Assembly (NCBI RefSeq): GCF_900110875.1 | Contig: NZ_FOFM01000005.1 | Coordinates: forward strand, 1-64,000 | Length of the DNA: 64,000 nucleotides | From: Pseudovibrio axinellae | GTDB lineage: Bacteria; Pseudomonadota; Alphaproteobacteria; Rhizobiales; Stappiaceae | Direction of reading: 5' to 3' | Shown: positions 7,600-16,420 of the stretch, in pieces | Layout: the number at the start of each line of letters is the position of its first letter | Position numbering within the stretch: the first letter of the stretch is position 1 | Translations under genes and position numbers: made by a program | Notes under the pieces: generated by a model | What the model saw: the letters and a program-made list of their open reading frames with translations, nothing else | What the model was told of the DNA's origin: nothing | Databases searched by the model: none

Positions 7600-7629
7600 A
7601 AAAAAAGCAGCCGGGTTGCCCGGCCGCTT
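7600..7629 (-). terminator. rho-independent terminator after the capsid gene
   Basis: On the minus strand AAGCGGCCGGG pairs with CCCGGCTGCTT around a 3-base loop and runs into TTTTT. It begins about 15 bases after the protease-capsid stop, where it could cap the most abundant structural transcript. Confidence 0.75.
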
Positions 7630-7643
7630 AAGGGCTGGAAAGC

Positions 7644-9485
7644 TTAAGCTTGGAATGAATGACAGAAGCTTTGCGGGTGGCGGGTTGCAAAATCTACATC
7701 TTGCATTGCAACAACGCGCACCGTGCTACTTGTTGCCTGTGTGAACGGGTCAATGGTCAAATCAACACCGGTCCAGATCGCAATTAAAAGATCTGCCCAG
7801 TTACCAAAAAAGGCATTGCTATTAAGCACTTGGTTGGAAATACCGGCATTATAACCGTTTACCGTATTGCCCCGTTCCCAGATAAACTGCGCTGTACCCG
7901 CTGCCTTTTCCGTGGTCTTTAGCGCCCCGCGCATCTCTGCATTGAGCACATAGCCAAGCGCCCCAATATCCGCATCATCGCTTGCAACAGAGGATTCCAT
8001 TTCAACCACCTCTGTAAAAGTTGGTGCACTTGCTGCAAACGTTGTTGAGTTAATGCCGGTTGTGGCTGCAATGCCCTTGGCTGCGTTGCCTGAACCATCA
8101 CTGTGCAAAGCTGCCCGGTTGATTTCCAACCCGATCACCTTAGCCAGATCATCACGCACCAACGCCTCAACATCTAGTGAGGATTGAATAAGCAACTTAC
8201 GGGAATAATCGGTGAAGGCCCCAAGTGTCTTGGGCGTTAGGGCGACCTGATCAAACGCAGCTGCGCTTTTGGTCACGTCATCACCTTCACCAACCCAATA
8301 TGCCGTTGCACCCCCAACCATGCGCGGAATAAGCAAATCACCTTGCAAATCATTGAGCATATGAGCGCCCATATTCATCACAACAGCACGCTTGCGCAGC
8401 AATTCAATAAACGAGCCTGCAATCAAATCCTCTGAAACCAGAGCCCCACCGCTCGCAATGGTGCCGGTGTTAAGGTTGCGCGTTTGCCCAAGCACATTGG
8501 CGCGCATCACATCAGCAGGCACAAGCAACCCACCTGCAGATTTACCGCGCTTTCTTGCAGCCTCATCAGAGCATTCATATTCAAATTTTGCCGCCTCCAC
8601 ATATTCCTTGTTGTGTGGGTTTGCCAGGGCATTGAGCGCGCGCACAAACGAGAACTTTTTGCGCTCTTTGCCAGTCAGGCCAATATCAGCAGCCCCGGAG
8701 ATTTTTTCTTGCCCGCGCTCGCCCATTTGCAAAAGCACTTTGCTAGAAAATTCACCAGCAGACAAACCCGAACGGATCGCATCTGCAGCCAGGTCACGAC
8801 AGTTCCAGCTTGCCGCTGTGGCTTCAATTTCACGAATGCGTGTGGCCTCATTTGCAGCCGTTTCAGAACGGATTTGCGCAAGCTCTTCTTCTGAAGGGCC
8901 GTTATTTGTATTTTCAAGTGGTGCAGGCATTGCAGCAGCCTTTCTTTCAAGTGCAATGGAAACAACAGCCCCCTCAAATTGTGAGCGTCCCACCCCCACA
9001 GAAGGATCTGCAGGAACGGATACAATTGAAATTTCATGAGGGGTCCAGCGGGTGACGCGGTACACGTCTAAATCATCGTCATTTTCTTCTTCAAGCCGGG
9101 CTTTGTGGATCTGATAACCAACAGAAACATTGGTAAGCTCACCATCCAGAACACGGCTTTTAATCTCTTGCGCCCGCTCGGTTTTACCAAAGCGAACAAA
9201 GGCCCGGCCCTTGCCGTTCTTGACTTCAACGCGCTCAATCACGCCCACCTGATTATCTACGCTTGCGCGGTGATCAATCAGCAACGGCGCACGCCCGCTC
9301 CCAATAAATTCAAGGTCAATTTCGCCGGCCTCGTGACCCAGAATTTCAACGCCCCAATAGGTGCGAATAGGGGAGTCACTGGAAAAGGAAAGCTCTAAAA
9401 GGTCTTCTTCTGCGCCCTCTTGCGCGCGCACGAAAGCACCCTGCCGGAACAACCGTTCCGGCAGCTTCAGGTTATTTGTTGGCAT
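7644..9485 (-). CDS. prohead protease fused to HK97-fold major capsid protein
   Basis: One 613-residue frame carries two functions that are usually separate genes. Residues about 1-170 match the S78/U35 prohead protease: His72 in LLIDHRAS, Ser121 in LTNVSVGYQ and Glu151 in TPHEISIVSVPAD correspond to the HK97-type H-S-E triad. After a charged alpha-helical scaffold-like part (about 190-270), residues about 275-613 are an HK97 major capsid domain (ALVSEDLIAGSFIELLRKRA, YWVGEGDDVTKSAAAFDQV, ending in VDFATRHPQSF). The protease presumably cuts itself away during prohead maturation. There is no stop or frameshift between the parts. Such fusions are known in other phages. Confidence 0.92.
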   Translation of the reverse strand: MPTNNLKLPERLFRQGAFVRAQEGAEEDLLELSFSSDSPIRTYWGVEILGHEAGEIDLEFIGSGRAPLLIDHRASVDNQVGVIERVEVKNGKGRAFVRFGKTERAQEIKSRVLDGELTNVSVGYQIHKARLEEENDDDLDVYRVTRWTPHEISIVSVPADPSVGVGRSQFEGAVVSIALERKAAAMPAPLENTNNGPSEEELAQIRSETAANEATRIREIEATAASWNCRDLAADAIRSGLSAGEFSSKVLLQMGERGQEKISGAADIGLTGKERKKFSFVRALNALANPHNKEYVEAAKFEYECSDEAARKRGKSAGGLLVPADVMRANVLGQTRNLNTGTIASGGALVSEDLIAGSFIELLRKRAVVMNMGAHMLNDLQGDLLIPRMVGGATAYWVGEGDDVTKSAAAFDQVALTPKTLGAFTDYSRKLLIQSSLDVEALVRDDLAKVIGLEINRAALHSDGSGNAAKGIAATTGINSTTFAASAPTFTEVVEMESSVASDDADIGALGYVLNAEMRGALKTTEKAAGTAQFIWERGNTVNGYNAGISNQVLNSNAFFGNWADLLIAIWTGVDLTIDPFTQATSSTVRVVAMQDVDFATRHPQSFCHSFQA

Positions 9486-9492
9486 GGTGTGG

Positions 9493-11040
9493 TTAGTCCT
9501 CTAAAGCGCTATCTTTATCAGGAACCGGGGCAACCTTGCTCCCAGCTGAAAGCACGGCTTCAAGATCAATGCCGCGATCCTTAGCAAGCTGGCTTGCCTC
9601 TGCAAAATCGTCGTAGATATCTTCAAGGGTGCGCCCGCGTTCGCTTGCTACTTCCTGAGGGCTTTTAATGCGGGTTTCCATATTGGTTTTATTGGCGGTT
9701 GCATCGTCTTTCGGGTTGACCGATTGCCAGCCCCGGCCTGTCCATTCAATTGCGTTAAACCGCTCGCGCTGCGTCATAGACAAAGGCAATTTGCGCGTTA
9801 GCATCGCCATATTCAGCCAGTCTGAAACAATCGCCCCGCAATAGTGATCTGCAAACCAGCTTTGCAATACACCCCATTGCTCACGCTCTTCACCAAGCCC
9901 GGCCCGCAGCGATGAAAAATTAGCCTTTTCCAAATCGCTTGAAAGGGATGAATAAGCAACATCCAGCCCGGTTGCTACGCCGCGCAACATGATTTTCATG
10001 AAGGGTTCCATTTCCCCGCTTGGGTAGGCTGGATCGAAGGTTTTAAAGTCGTAGCCTTGCGGCAATTCCTCTAAAACCCCACCTTCCATTTCTTCCAGCC
10101 GGGGCCGCTCTTCCTCGTCCAAATATGCCTCACCCTCTGCGCCGCCACCTTCTGCAGTCGTAGCCCCGGTTTGATCACTGCCTAACAGTTCATCCGGGTC
10201 AGCATCAGCAGAGCGGGTGTAAAAACCCATCTTTTGCGCGCCATAAACCGCATTGGAAAGCGCAGCCTCTTCAAAGCGGTTCATTTGGCTTAAGCGGCGC
10301 AAAGCCGTGTGAGCCCACGGCACCCCAATCACCGGGGCCGTTTGGTCGTAAGGTGCAAACAAATGCACGATCTCTTGCGCTGGAATGCGAATGCGTTCAC
10401 CGCGCCCGCCAAAACGGGAGGGGTTGCGCTTGAACATGTGATAGGCAACCGGCCTGTCAACTGCGTTACACTCAACCCCTGCAAGAATATAATGCCCCGC
10501 CCCTAGGTCCTTGTTCAGTTCAATATCAAGCATGGTGATATCAAGGTGTTGCAGCTGAAAGCCAAAGGCCCCGAACTCCGGCCCCAAATATTTGCGCGCC
10601 AGAAAATTACCGTCACGGGCAACAGATGTAAGCGCAATGCGCTGGCTATCAGCAAACGAGAACTTGCCGCACGTTGTACACGTTCCCCGTTTACTCCAAT
10701 CCAAAAAAGCCCGGCGAATAGCCTTGTTGCTTTCCCGGTCTAAGCTTTCATCTTCAAAGCGTACAACCGGCTTGATAAGCAGGCCACCACGGCCCACCAC
10801 ATTGCGCCGCAAATGAGAATAAAAGCCCTTCAGATAGTCGTTGTTCTGGCTTTGCTCTCTGCTATGGGAAACCAAACCCAAAAGGTCCTCTTGCGCATCG
10901 TGCATCAAAGAGGAATAAAACCCCATAGCCTTGAAATTTGCCAGGCGATCCGGCCGCGCTGCCTTAAATTTCCGCTCAGCCTTGCGCGGCTGTTTTACAG
11001 GTGCTTTGCCTGTGCGAAAGAGCCTTGCCAATACACCCAT
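9493..11040 (-). CDS. portal protein (lambda gpB family)
   Basis: A 515-residue portal of the lambda family, seen from SREQSQNNDYLKGFYSHLRR, NVVGRGG, FQLQHLDITMLD, RIPAQEIVHLF and GVATGLDVAYSSLSSDLEKA. It forms the dodecameric ring at the capsid vertex through which the terminase packs DNA. It ends 7 bases before the capsid fusion gene and its start abuts the end of the gpW-like gene (shared base 11040). This TerL - connector - portal - protease order is the lambda-type head module. Confidence 0.93.
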   Translation of the reverse strand: MGVLARLFRTGKAPVKQPRKAERKFKAARPDRLANFKAMGFYSSLMHDAQEDLLGLVSHSREQSQNNDYLKGFYSHLRRNVVGRGGLLIKPVVRFEDESLDRESNKAIRRAFLDWSKRGTCTTCGKFSFADSQRIALTSVARDGNFLARKYLGPEFGAFGFQLQHLDITMLDIELNKDLGAGHYILAGVECNAVDRPVAYHMFKRNPSRFGGRGERIRIPAQEIVHLFAPYDQTAPVIGVPWAHTALRRLSQMNRFEEAALSNAVYGAQKMGFYTRSADADPDELLGSDQTGATTAEGGGAEGEAYLDEEERPRLEEMEGGVLEELPQGYDFKTFDPAYPSGEMEPFMKIMLRGVATGLDVAYSSLSSDLEKANFSSLRAGLGEEREQWGVLQSWFADHYCGAIVSDWLNMAMLTRKLPLSMTQRERFNAIEWTGRGWQSVNPKDDATANKTNMETRIKSPQEVASERGRTLEDIYDDFAEASQLAKDRGIDLEAVLSAGSKVAPVPDKDSALED

Positions 11041-11618
11041 TATTTAAACCCCACCTTGATAAAGCGGTGACTTGCGCGCCCTGTGCGTTTGCGCTCTTCA
11101 ATCGCCAGCAGCTTGCGGTAATGCGTGTGCCAGTCGGCAAGCTCTTTCGGGCTGAGCTTCGTCAACTTGCGCCCTGCAATCTCATAGGCGGCAACATTGG
11201 ATTTTGCCCGCCCTTCCAAAAGCGCTTCAATTTGATCCAGCATGCGCCGGTTATGGCTGCGCGCGTCCGGCAAGTCTCCGGCCCACAAATTAGGCAACAC
11301 TTCAAACCGGCCGCTGTCTACGCTTAAGCGCTCACTGTCACTCTTGCGGGTAATAAAGGCCGCCCACCGGTACGCCCCTGCAATCCAACCGCTGTTTTCA
11401 TCAGCCCCAAGGCTCACAAAAAAACCGCCATCAAGGGCGGTTGCGGCAAACTCGATTTTTTCCGGGGCTTTCCCTTCCAGTGTTCCCACATAGGAAAGCG
11501 TATAATCAACAGGTGGAAAATCCTGTGCCAGATCATCCCGCCGCCATGAGATAAAGTCACCGGCCCGCATCGTCTTAGGCTCGGCACTTAAAGGTTCATC
11601 AAATCCATTTCCTGCCAT
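11040..11618 (-). CDS. head protein with a C-terminal gpW-like connector domain
   Basis: A 192-residue protein between TerL and portal, the place of lambda gpW. The C-terminal third (VAAYEIAGRKLTKLSPKELA, then HYRKLLAIEERKRTG and a basic end) has the gpW pattern of two helices around a beta hairpin. Residues 1-120 form an added beta-rich domain (DFISWRRDDLAQDFPPVDYT, GGFFVSLGADENSGWIAGAY) that I recognise only from similar phage proteins of unknown role. Typical gpW is about 70 residues, so this is an extended form. GAGGGGG precedes the start. Confidence 0.65.
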   Translation of the reverse strand: MAGNGFDEPLSAEPKTMRAGDFISWRRDDLAQDFPPVDYTLSYVGTLEGKAPEKIEFAATALDGGFFVSLGADENSGWIAGAYRWAAFITRKSDSERLSVDSGRFEVLPNLWAGDLPDARSHNRRMLDQIEALLEGRAKSNVAAYEIAGRKLTKLSPKELADWHTHYRKLLAIEERKRTGRASHRFIKVGFK

Positions 11619-11627
11619 ACATCCCCC

Positions 11628-13844
11628 TCACAACCCGGCAAGCATGCCGCCTCTGCGCCTTGGCCGCCTGCGTGCTTTCTTCGCAGGCAGCCGCTTTGGT
11701 TTTATCGTTGTTGCAGTTTCTGACTTTTCCGTCTTCGTCTCCGGCGCTTGCGCCTGTACTGGCAAACTTTCAGGCACACTTTCCCCGGCAAGATCCGTTG
11801 AACCCGCCTCACGGCTTGTCTCTTGCTTTGGTCTAAGTGCAGCAAAACTATTGGTTTCCATAGATCGCGCCCAAATCGGCGGGCGCTTCCAGTTGATTTC
11901 TTCACCCTTAAGAACCAGCACCAAAGCCAGCCCGTAAACGCCCAGATCAAGCGCCTCGTTTCGCTTGCGCCCCTTGCGAAGCACCCAGCCTTTCGGGGTG
12001 CGCCGCTCTGCGCAAAACTCTTCAAACACTTCACCAGGTAGGTTGCGGGTCAGGTGATAGGCATCTGCGCCCGGATCTTCACGGGCAAGGCTTGCAGTAA
12101 CTTCAGATTTAAGCCGCCATGTTCCAACGCGCACAATCTTTAAATCAGTGCGTTTAACCCGCTTGCCCTCTACTTTTTCAGGGGTCACTTCTTTGGCCCG
12201 GTCGCGCTCCCAACCATTCAGACCTTTGGCAAGAAACACCCGCCTGCGCAGGCCAAGCTTGCGCGATTTACGATAAAAAGCATAAGCATTCTTCGTCACA
12301 CCATCCGCCCCGCCGCTATCTACGATCAGCGCAGCCGGTTTGATCTGGTAGCCACTGCCCGCAACCGGATAGTACTTTTCCAGTAAAGGCAAAAGCGCGT
12401 CCCAGTCTTCTTTGTATTTTGCCGGGTCAATCGCGCGTGCGTCGGCGCTTGGTGCTCCTGCAGGCGGGGCGTGAATGTCAAAGCGATCTATCAACCAGCG
12501 TTCCAGCCCCGGCCCCCATGCATCCACTTGGCACACAAAGCGACCCTTTTGCACGTCAACCGCAATGGTAAGAAAGCGGGTTTCCGGTGGTGCGACCTTA
12601 AGCAGATATTGCTCTGCCTTGTCCTTCAGTTGCTTCACGCTCAAATCGTCATCATCTTCCACCATGCGCGATGAATAAGGCTTGCCCTGATCAACGTTCA
12701 CAGTGGTCTTTAATGAGGTTTCATCTCCGGTTTGCTGGAACTCCTGCCAAGCTGTCTCATATCTGGAAACCAAGGACGCCCACGGCTGGAAGGCAGCGGC
12801 CGCCCCTTTTAGCCAGTAAGTGACAAGATCCGTTTCCCGCAAAGCCTCATCATGAACGCTCACCAAATCCCCGGCTTTGCTTTCATGCAACCAGCGGCCC
12901 GCCCGGTTTAGCTCCACTTTATGCCGTGGTGCAAAGATTGCACCGCAATGCGGACACGCCATCACAGCAGCAAGGCCGCGCTCTTTCGGGCTGCCTTCAT
13001 CTGGAAAATGCAATAACTCATAGTCTGGTTCAAAAACCTCTGAGCAATCCGGGCAAGTCCAGTAATAGCGCCCACGGGTGCCCCGGTTATAAAGCGCTAA
13101 AATACCCGTTGCCGGTGGTGCCATATGGGGCGCACCCTCAGGCGGCAAGAAGTCATTATCTTCAATCAGACGGCCCGGAGAACTTTCTGCAATCGCCATC
13201 CCGCGAGAACCGAAAGTTTCCGTACGCTTCAAGGCAAGGTCAAACAGGTTGCCTTCCCCTTCAATGTCTTCCGGCGCACGGTCATAGTCAGTCAGCAGCA
13301 TTAAAGGCAGGTCAGAAGCAGACACTTTGGAGACCACCGGCCAACCGATATCCAGCGTCATGCCGCCCTGAAAACGCTTGTCTAATATGTTGTTGTCGAA
13401 CCGGCCCCGGCCTAAGCGCCGCTTTATTGAAGGCGTGTAGTTGATCAGCGCCCCTACTTTTTTCAAGGCAAATTCACGCGCCGCGTTTCTGTCCATATGA
13501 ATGACACGCATGTCGCACGGCTCACAGCAGATCGCCTGCCCTATGCGGTTGATTATCAGAGCGTCCGTTTTGCCAGTACGCGCAGGCCCGGCAAACACCG
13601 TCCCCCGGAAGCGCCGGGACGCACTCATGTCCATAGGCTCTACCATGTAAGGTGTTACCTTGTTATCCCACGCAATGATTGCCCCATTGTCCCGCAGCTT
13701 GCGCTCACCACCTGCCCAACTTGATACCGACATACGCCGCACCGGCGCAAGGATTGGCAGCGCATCAGCAAGGCACCCGGCCGCACTCGCATAAGCAGGC
13801 GGCCGCCAACCGTGCAAACGGGGCGGAAGTTCGAATGAGGGCAT
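11628..13844 (-). CDS. terminase large subunit (lambda gpA family)
   Basis: A 738-residue packaging motor. The ATPase has a Walker A variant (AGPARTGKT, about residues 85-93) and Walker B LMLLTDYDRAPED (181-193). A zinc-ribbon pair (CPDCSEVF, CPHCGAIF) follows, and the C-terminal nuclease starts at LTIAVDVQKGRFVCQVDAWG. The last 60 residues are Lys/Arg-rich. The gpA/GpA-like family cuts concatemers and drives DNA into the prohead. It starts the head operon in the direction of transcription, with a gap of 140 bases on the other side facing an oppositely oriented moron. Confidence 0.93.
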   Translation of the reverse strand: MPSFELPPRLHGWRPPAYASAAGCLADALPILAPVRRMSVSSWAGGERKLRDNGAIIAWDNKVTPYMVEPMDMSASRRFRGTVFAGPARTGKTDALIINRIGQAICCEPCDMRVIHMDRNAAREFALKKVGALINYTPSIKRRLGRGRFDNNILDKRFQGGMTLDIGWPVVSKVSASDLPLMLLTDYDRAPEDIEGEGNLFDLALKRTETFGSRGMAIAESSPGRLIEDNDFLPPEGAPHMAPPATGILALYNRGTRGRYYWTCPDCSEVFEPDYELLHFPDEGSPKERGLAAVMACPHCGAIFAPRHKVELNRAGRWLHESKAGDLVSVHDEALRETDLVTYWLKGAAAAFQPWASLVSRYETAWQEFQQTGDETSLKTTVNVDQGKPYSSRMVEDDDDLSVKQLKDKAEQYLLKVAPPETRFLTIAVDVQKGRFVCQVDAWGPGLERWLIDRFDIHAPPAGAPSADARAIDPAKYKEDWDALLPLLEKYYPVAGSGYQIKPAALIVDSGGADGVTKNAYAFYRKSRKLGLRRRVFLAKGLNGWERDRAKEVTPEKVEGKRVKRTDLKIVRVGTWRLKSEVTASLAREDPGADAYHLTRNLPGEVFEEFCAERRTPKGWVLRKGRKRNEALDLGVYGLALVLVLKGEEINWKRPPIWARSMETNSFAALRPKQETSREAGSTDLAGESVPESLPVQAQAPETKTEKSETATTIKPKRLPAKKARRRPRRRGGMLAGL

Positions 13845-13984
13845 GGTGGGGAACCTGAGTTACTTGCAGTTCTAGCTATATATTTTTGACAATTGTACTC
13901 AAAATCACTGAGTACCACCTAATAAGTCTTCAGGGAAAGGAGCCCTGAAGTTTAAACTCAATCCAATAGGAAAGGTCACACCTT

Positions 13985-14563
13985 ATGAATCGCCCCGAAA
14001 AAATCACTCGTACAATCACTGACTTTGAGAAACTGCCTATTCAATTTCCGACCCATATGCATCCACCAGAGTTTTGGGAGCAACTAGGTAGAACAATAGG
14101 CACTTTTGGTTTTCTAGAGGAAATACTTGCCAAAGCAATTTTGGTTTTCACTGGAACAACACCCTATACTGAGGACAAAATCCAAGAGGCATATGAGGAA
14201 TGGGACCGAAAGTTAGAACGCACGCTTACAGACCCGCTATATCATTTGGCTAACACCTATCAGAAAGCAGTGAAAAGCAATCCCGCATCAACAATCGAAG
14301 ACATTGACGACCTAGTTTCTATGATCAAAGAATCTATTAAGATCAGAAACGTCTTATGCCATGGATCATGGAACCAAACACCCGATGCAAATGGCGCGAG
14401 TATACCATTCTACTTTCGCAAAGAGGGAAATGATCAGCTCGAATTTGAGACACCAATTAACATTATGTTTTTAAAGCAGACGCAAAAGCAGGTTGCCGAT
14501 CTTTGTTGTAAAGTGATTAAATCAGTTACCGATATGGGCTACCAGTTTCCAGGCGGGTCGTGA
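13985..14563 (+). CDS. HEPN-like moron, function unknown
   Basis: A 192-residue, mostly helical protein encoded opposite to all surrounding structural genes, between the large and small terminase genes. It carries an R-x4-H motif, RNVLCH (residues 121-126), followed by GSW; this matches the RNxxxH signature of HEPN RNase domains. An upstream helix FGFLEEILAKAIL also fits HEPN. The gene is more A+T-rich than its neighbours, has an AAGG upstream of the ATG, and splits a normally continuous packaging module. It may be a toxin or an anti-phage RNase, but no partner antitoxin is seen beside it. Confidence 0.65.
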   Translation: MNRPEKITRTITDFEKLPIQFPTHMHPPEFWEQLGRTIGTFGFLEEILAKAILVFTGTTPYTEDKIQEAYEEWDRKLERTLTDPLYHLANTYQKAVKSNPASTIEDIDDLVSMIKESIKIRNVLCHGSWNQTPDANGASIPFYFRKEGNDQLEFETPINIMFLKQTQKQVADLCCKVIKSVTDMGYQFPGGS

Positions 14564-14734
14564 CCTGGTCGAAAATTCGTTCTCACCCCTAGTGAAGAAA
14601 AGCCCAACTAGATTGCTTTTGACAGCTTGAGCTGCATAATTTTCCACCCGCGATTTTACGAAGCACATCCACATTGCAAGGCTGGTCGAAAGAAAACCAG
14701 CAGACCAGTTCCTTGCGTTGTAATCTCTCTGCAT

Positions 14735-15358
14735 CTACTCCGCAGCTTCCATAATCGCAGCTTGCCCGGTGTTCTCTTCCGCGCTCATTCCCTGCATGAA
14801 TTCAGAAAGCTCCCGGTGAAGTTCCGCCAGCAGATCATCAGCAACCACAACCGCCGCCTCTGACTGGCGACCATCCAAACCAACATCCCTAGACAAACGG
14901 TCAGGCATGCCGTTCACCGCATTGCGAACCGCTGAGAAAGTCCGTTCCAGCAACGCCACCACATCAGCACAGGCGATCAGCTCACCACGCGATTGTGCAA
15001 GCTTGTTATAGGCTGCCTCAGTCTCATAAAGTTCCTTGCGCTGCCGTGGTGTCAGCGCCATTTCAGAATTGCCAGATCCGCCACCCAGCAACGCCATCTG
15101 CATTTGCCGGATATTGCTTTGAATCTTCTCTTCTTCCGCAGCCTCTGAAGCTTCCCTTTCCTTCTGCCATGCATAGCAAACCGAAAGCCGGAACTCATAA
15201 GCCTGCCCATTGGTGCCCTTGCTCTCACAAGGCATCCCCTCGCAAATCCACTGATCTATGGTGGGCAGGCTCTTCTTAAAAGCCTCCGCAAGGTGGCGCT
15301 TATTCACCACCACATCTTCCACACCATCAGGGAGCGGATAGCGTTCAACATTCTCCAT
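14735..15358 (-). CDS. terminase small subunit (Nu1 / DUF1441-like)
   Basis: A 207-residue protein with an N-terminal winged-helix DNA-binding region (VVNKRHLAEAFKKSLPTIDQ, then WICEGMPCESKGTNGQAYEF), a helical middle and an acidic end. The pattern is that of Nu1/DUF1441-type small terminases, which mark the packaging start (cos or pac) and hand DNA to TerL. In this phage the TerS and TerL genes are separated by the HEPN-like moron on the opposite strand. A cos or pac site is expected close by, but I cannot point to it. Confidence 0.82.
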   Translation of the reverse strand: MENVERYPLPDGVEDVVVNKRHLAEAFKKSLPTIDQWICEGMPCESKGTNGQAYEFRLSVCYAWQKEREASEAAEEEKIQSNIRQMQMALLGGGSGNSEMALTPRQRKELYETEAAYNKLAQSRGELIACADVVALLERTFSAVRNAVNGMPDRLSRDVGLDGRQSEAAVVVADDLLAELHRELSEFMQGMSAEENTGQAAIMEAAE

Positions 15359-15518
15359 GCACGCCCCCTCTCATCTGGAACAACAACAGAAACGAAAACA
15401 CCAAGTGCTCCCACACCCCACACAACCCAAAGCCCCGCAGTTCCGAACTACCCGCAGGCCGGGGCAGGTCCAGGAAGGACCCAAAGCTTTTCAGAATATG
15501 GAAACGCGCCCCCAAGTT

Positions 15519-16145
15519 TTAACGGGCAGTTTTCAGAGCCTTCTGCATTGCACGCCGGAAGTTGCGTTTCATCCGGGCGTCTGCAGTCTTGCGTGCACCT
15601 TCTTCAAAGCGCAGGCGCGGTTGGTAGTCTGCGCTCTTCTCATAGGCAACCAGCAGCTTTAAACCTGTGCGGCCCTTGGTGCCCCGCGAGCTATCCCGGC
15701 GCTTGCCGCGCTTAGGGCGCTGCCAGATTCCCTCAACCCCGTTGATCTCACCTTGAAACACATCCGGGCGTTTCAACAGCCGGTCAATACTGCGCCGTGG
15801 TAGGTTGCCGTATTTGTTGAGCCGCTGTGAGAACGGAACCGCCAGCACCTTCCGCTTTGGCTTCCTCGTTCCACCCTTCTCCTGCAGTTCCAAATAATCC
15901 GCCTGTCTGTCCTTGAAGAAGACAACGGCCGAAAGGTTGCGCTTACTTGCCCGCTTCAATGCAAGGCCACGTTTGGTGAAGGGTGTGGGGCGATCAAGTC
16001 GCCTGCTTAAGGTCTTTTCGGTGTTGGTCTTGATATCCTGTGCGGTCGCATTCAACGCTAAGCTGATCGCATAGGGCACCTGCCGTTGTTCCGCTTTGGT
16101 CAGCCCCTTGGCGACCTCACTAAAGTTTACGGTGTACTGGAACAT
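15519..16145 (-). CDS. phage protein, tail-completion (gpZ)-like, uncertain
   Basis: A 208-residue basic protein (many Arg/Lys; MFQYTVNFSEVAKGLTKAEQ, ISLALNATAQDIKTNTEKTL, YLELQEKGGTRKPKRKVLAV, LRFEEGARKTADARMKRNFR). The N-terminal layout resembles minor tail Z / HK97 gp10-type tail completion proteins, which also begin with a short helix and a T-A-x-D-I pattern. The position upstream of the small terminase is unusual for such a protein. The annotation is therefore tentative. Confidence 0.5.
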   Translation of the reverse strand: MFQYTVNFSEVAKGLTKAEQRQVPYAISLALNATAQDIKTNTEKTLSRRLDRPTPFTKRGLALKRASKRNLSAVVFFKDRQADYLELQEKGGTRKPKRKVLAVPFSQRLNKYGNLPRRSIDRLLKRPDVFQGEINGVEGIWQRPKRGKRRDSSRGTKGRTGLKLLVAYEKSADYQPRLRFEEGARKTADARMKRNFRRAMQKALKTAR

Positions 16146-16420
16146 GCAGCCCCCAACGAAAAAGCGCCCTCAGGTAGTAACCTGAAAGCGCAATTATTCA
16201 TCATCGCTGAATCATGCCGATTAGTGCTGCAGTTGTCAATGCAGCTTTACCGACTAACAAGGCTTCGTGTTAAACATTTTGCATTTTAACGATTGGCTTC
16301 CAGCTCTATTATAACGTGTGCGCAATCATTATACTCTCTTGTCGTTATATGGCACATATTAGAAAATAAGCATTGAATGCGATTCAAATATTACTATTTT
16401 TCATTACGGGGTGCCCAGAC

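Noticed and set aside
14522-14734. Minus-strand frame of 70 codons between TerS and the HEPN-like gene
   Set aside because: It runs into the HEPN-like gene's 3' end on the other strand, lacks a clear ribosome binding site and shows no recognisable pattern.
16373-16420. Earlier start for the nuclease-DGQHR protein
   Set aside because: It would add a hydrophobic NAIQILLFFITGCP segment with no good ribosome binding site; ATG 16421 has GGGGTG 7 bases ahead. It cannot be fully excluded.
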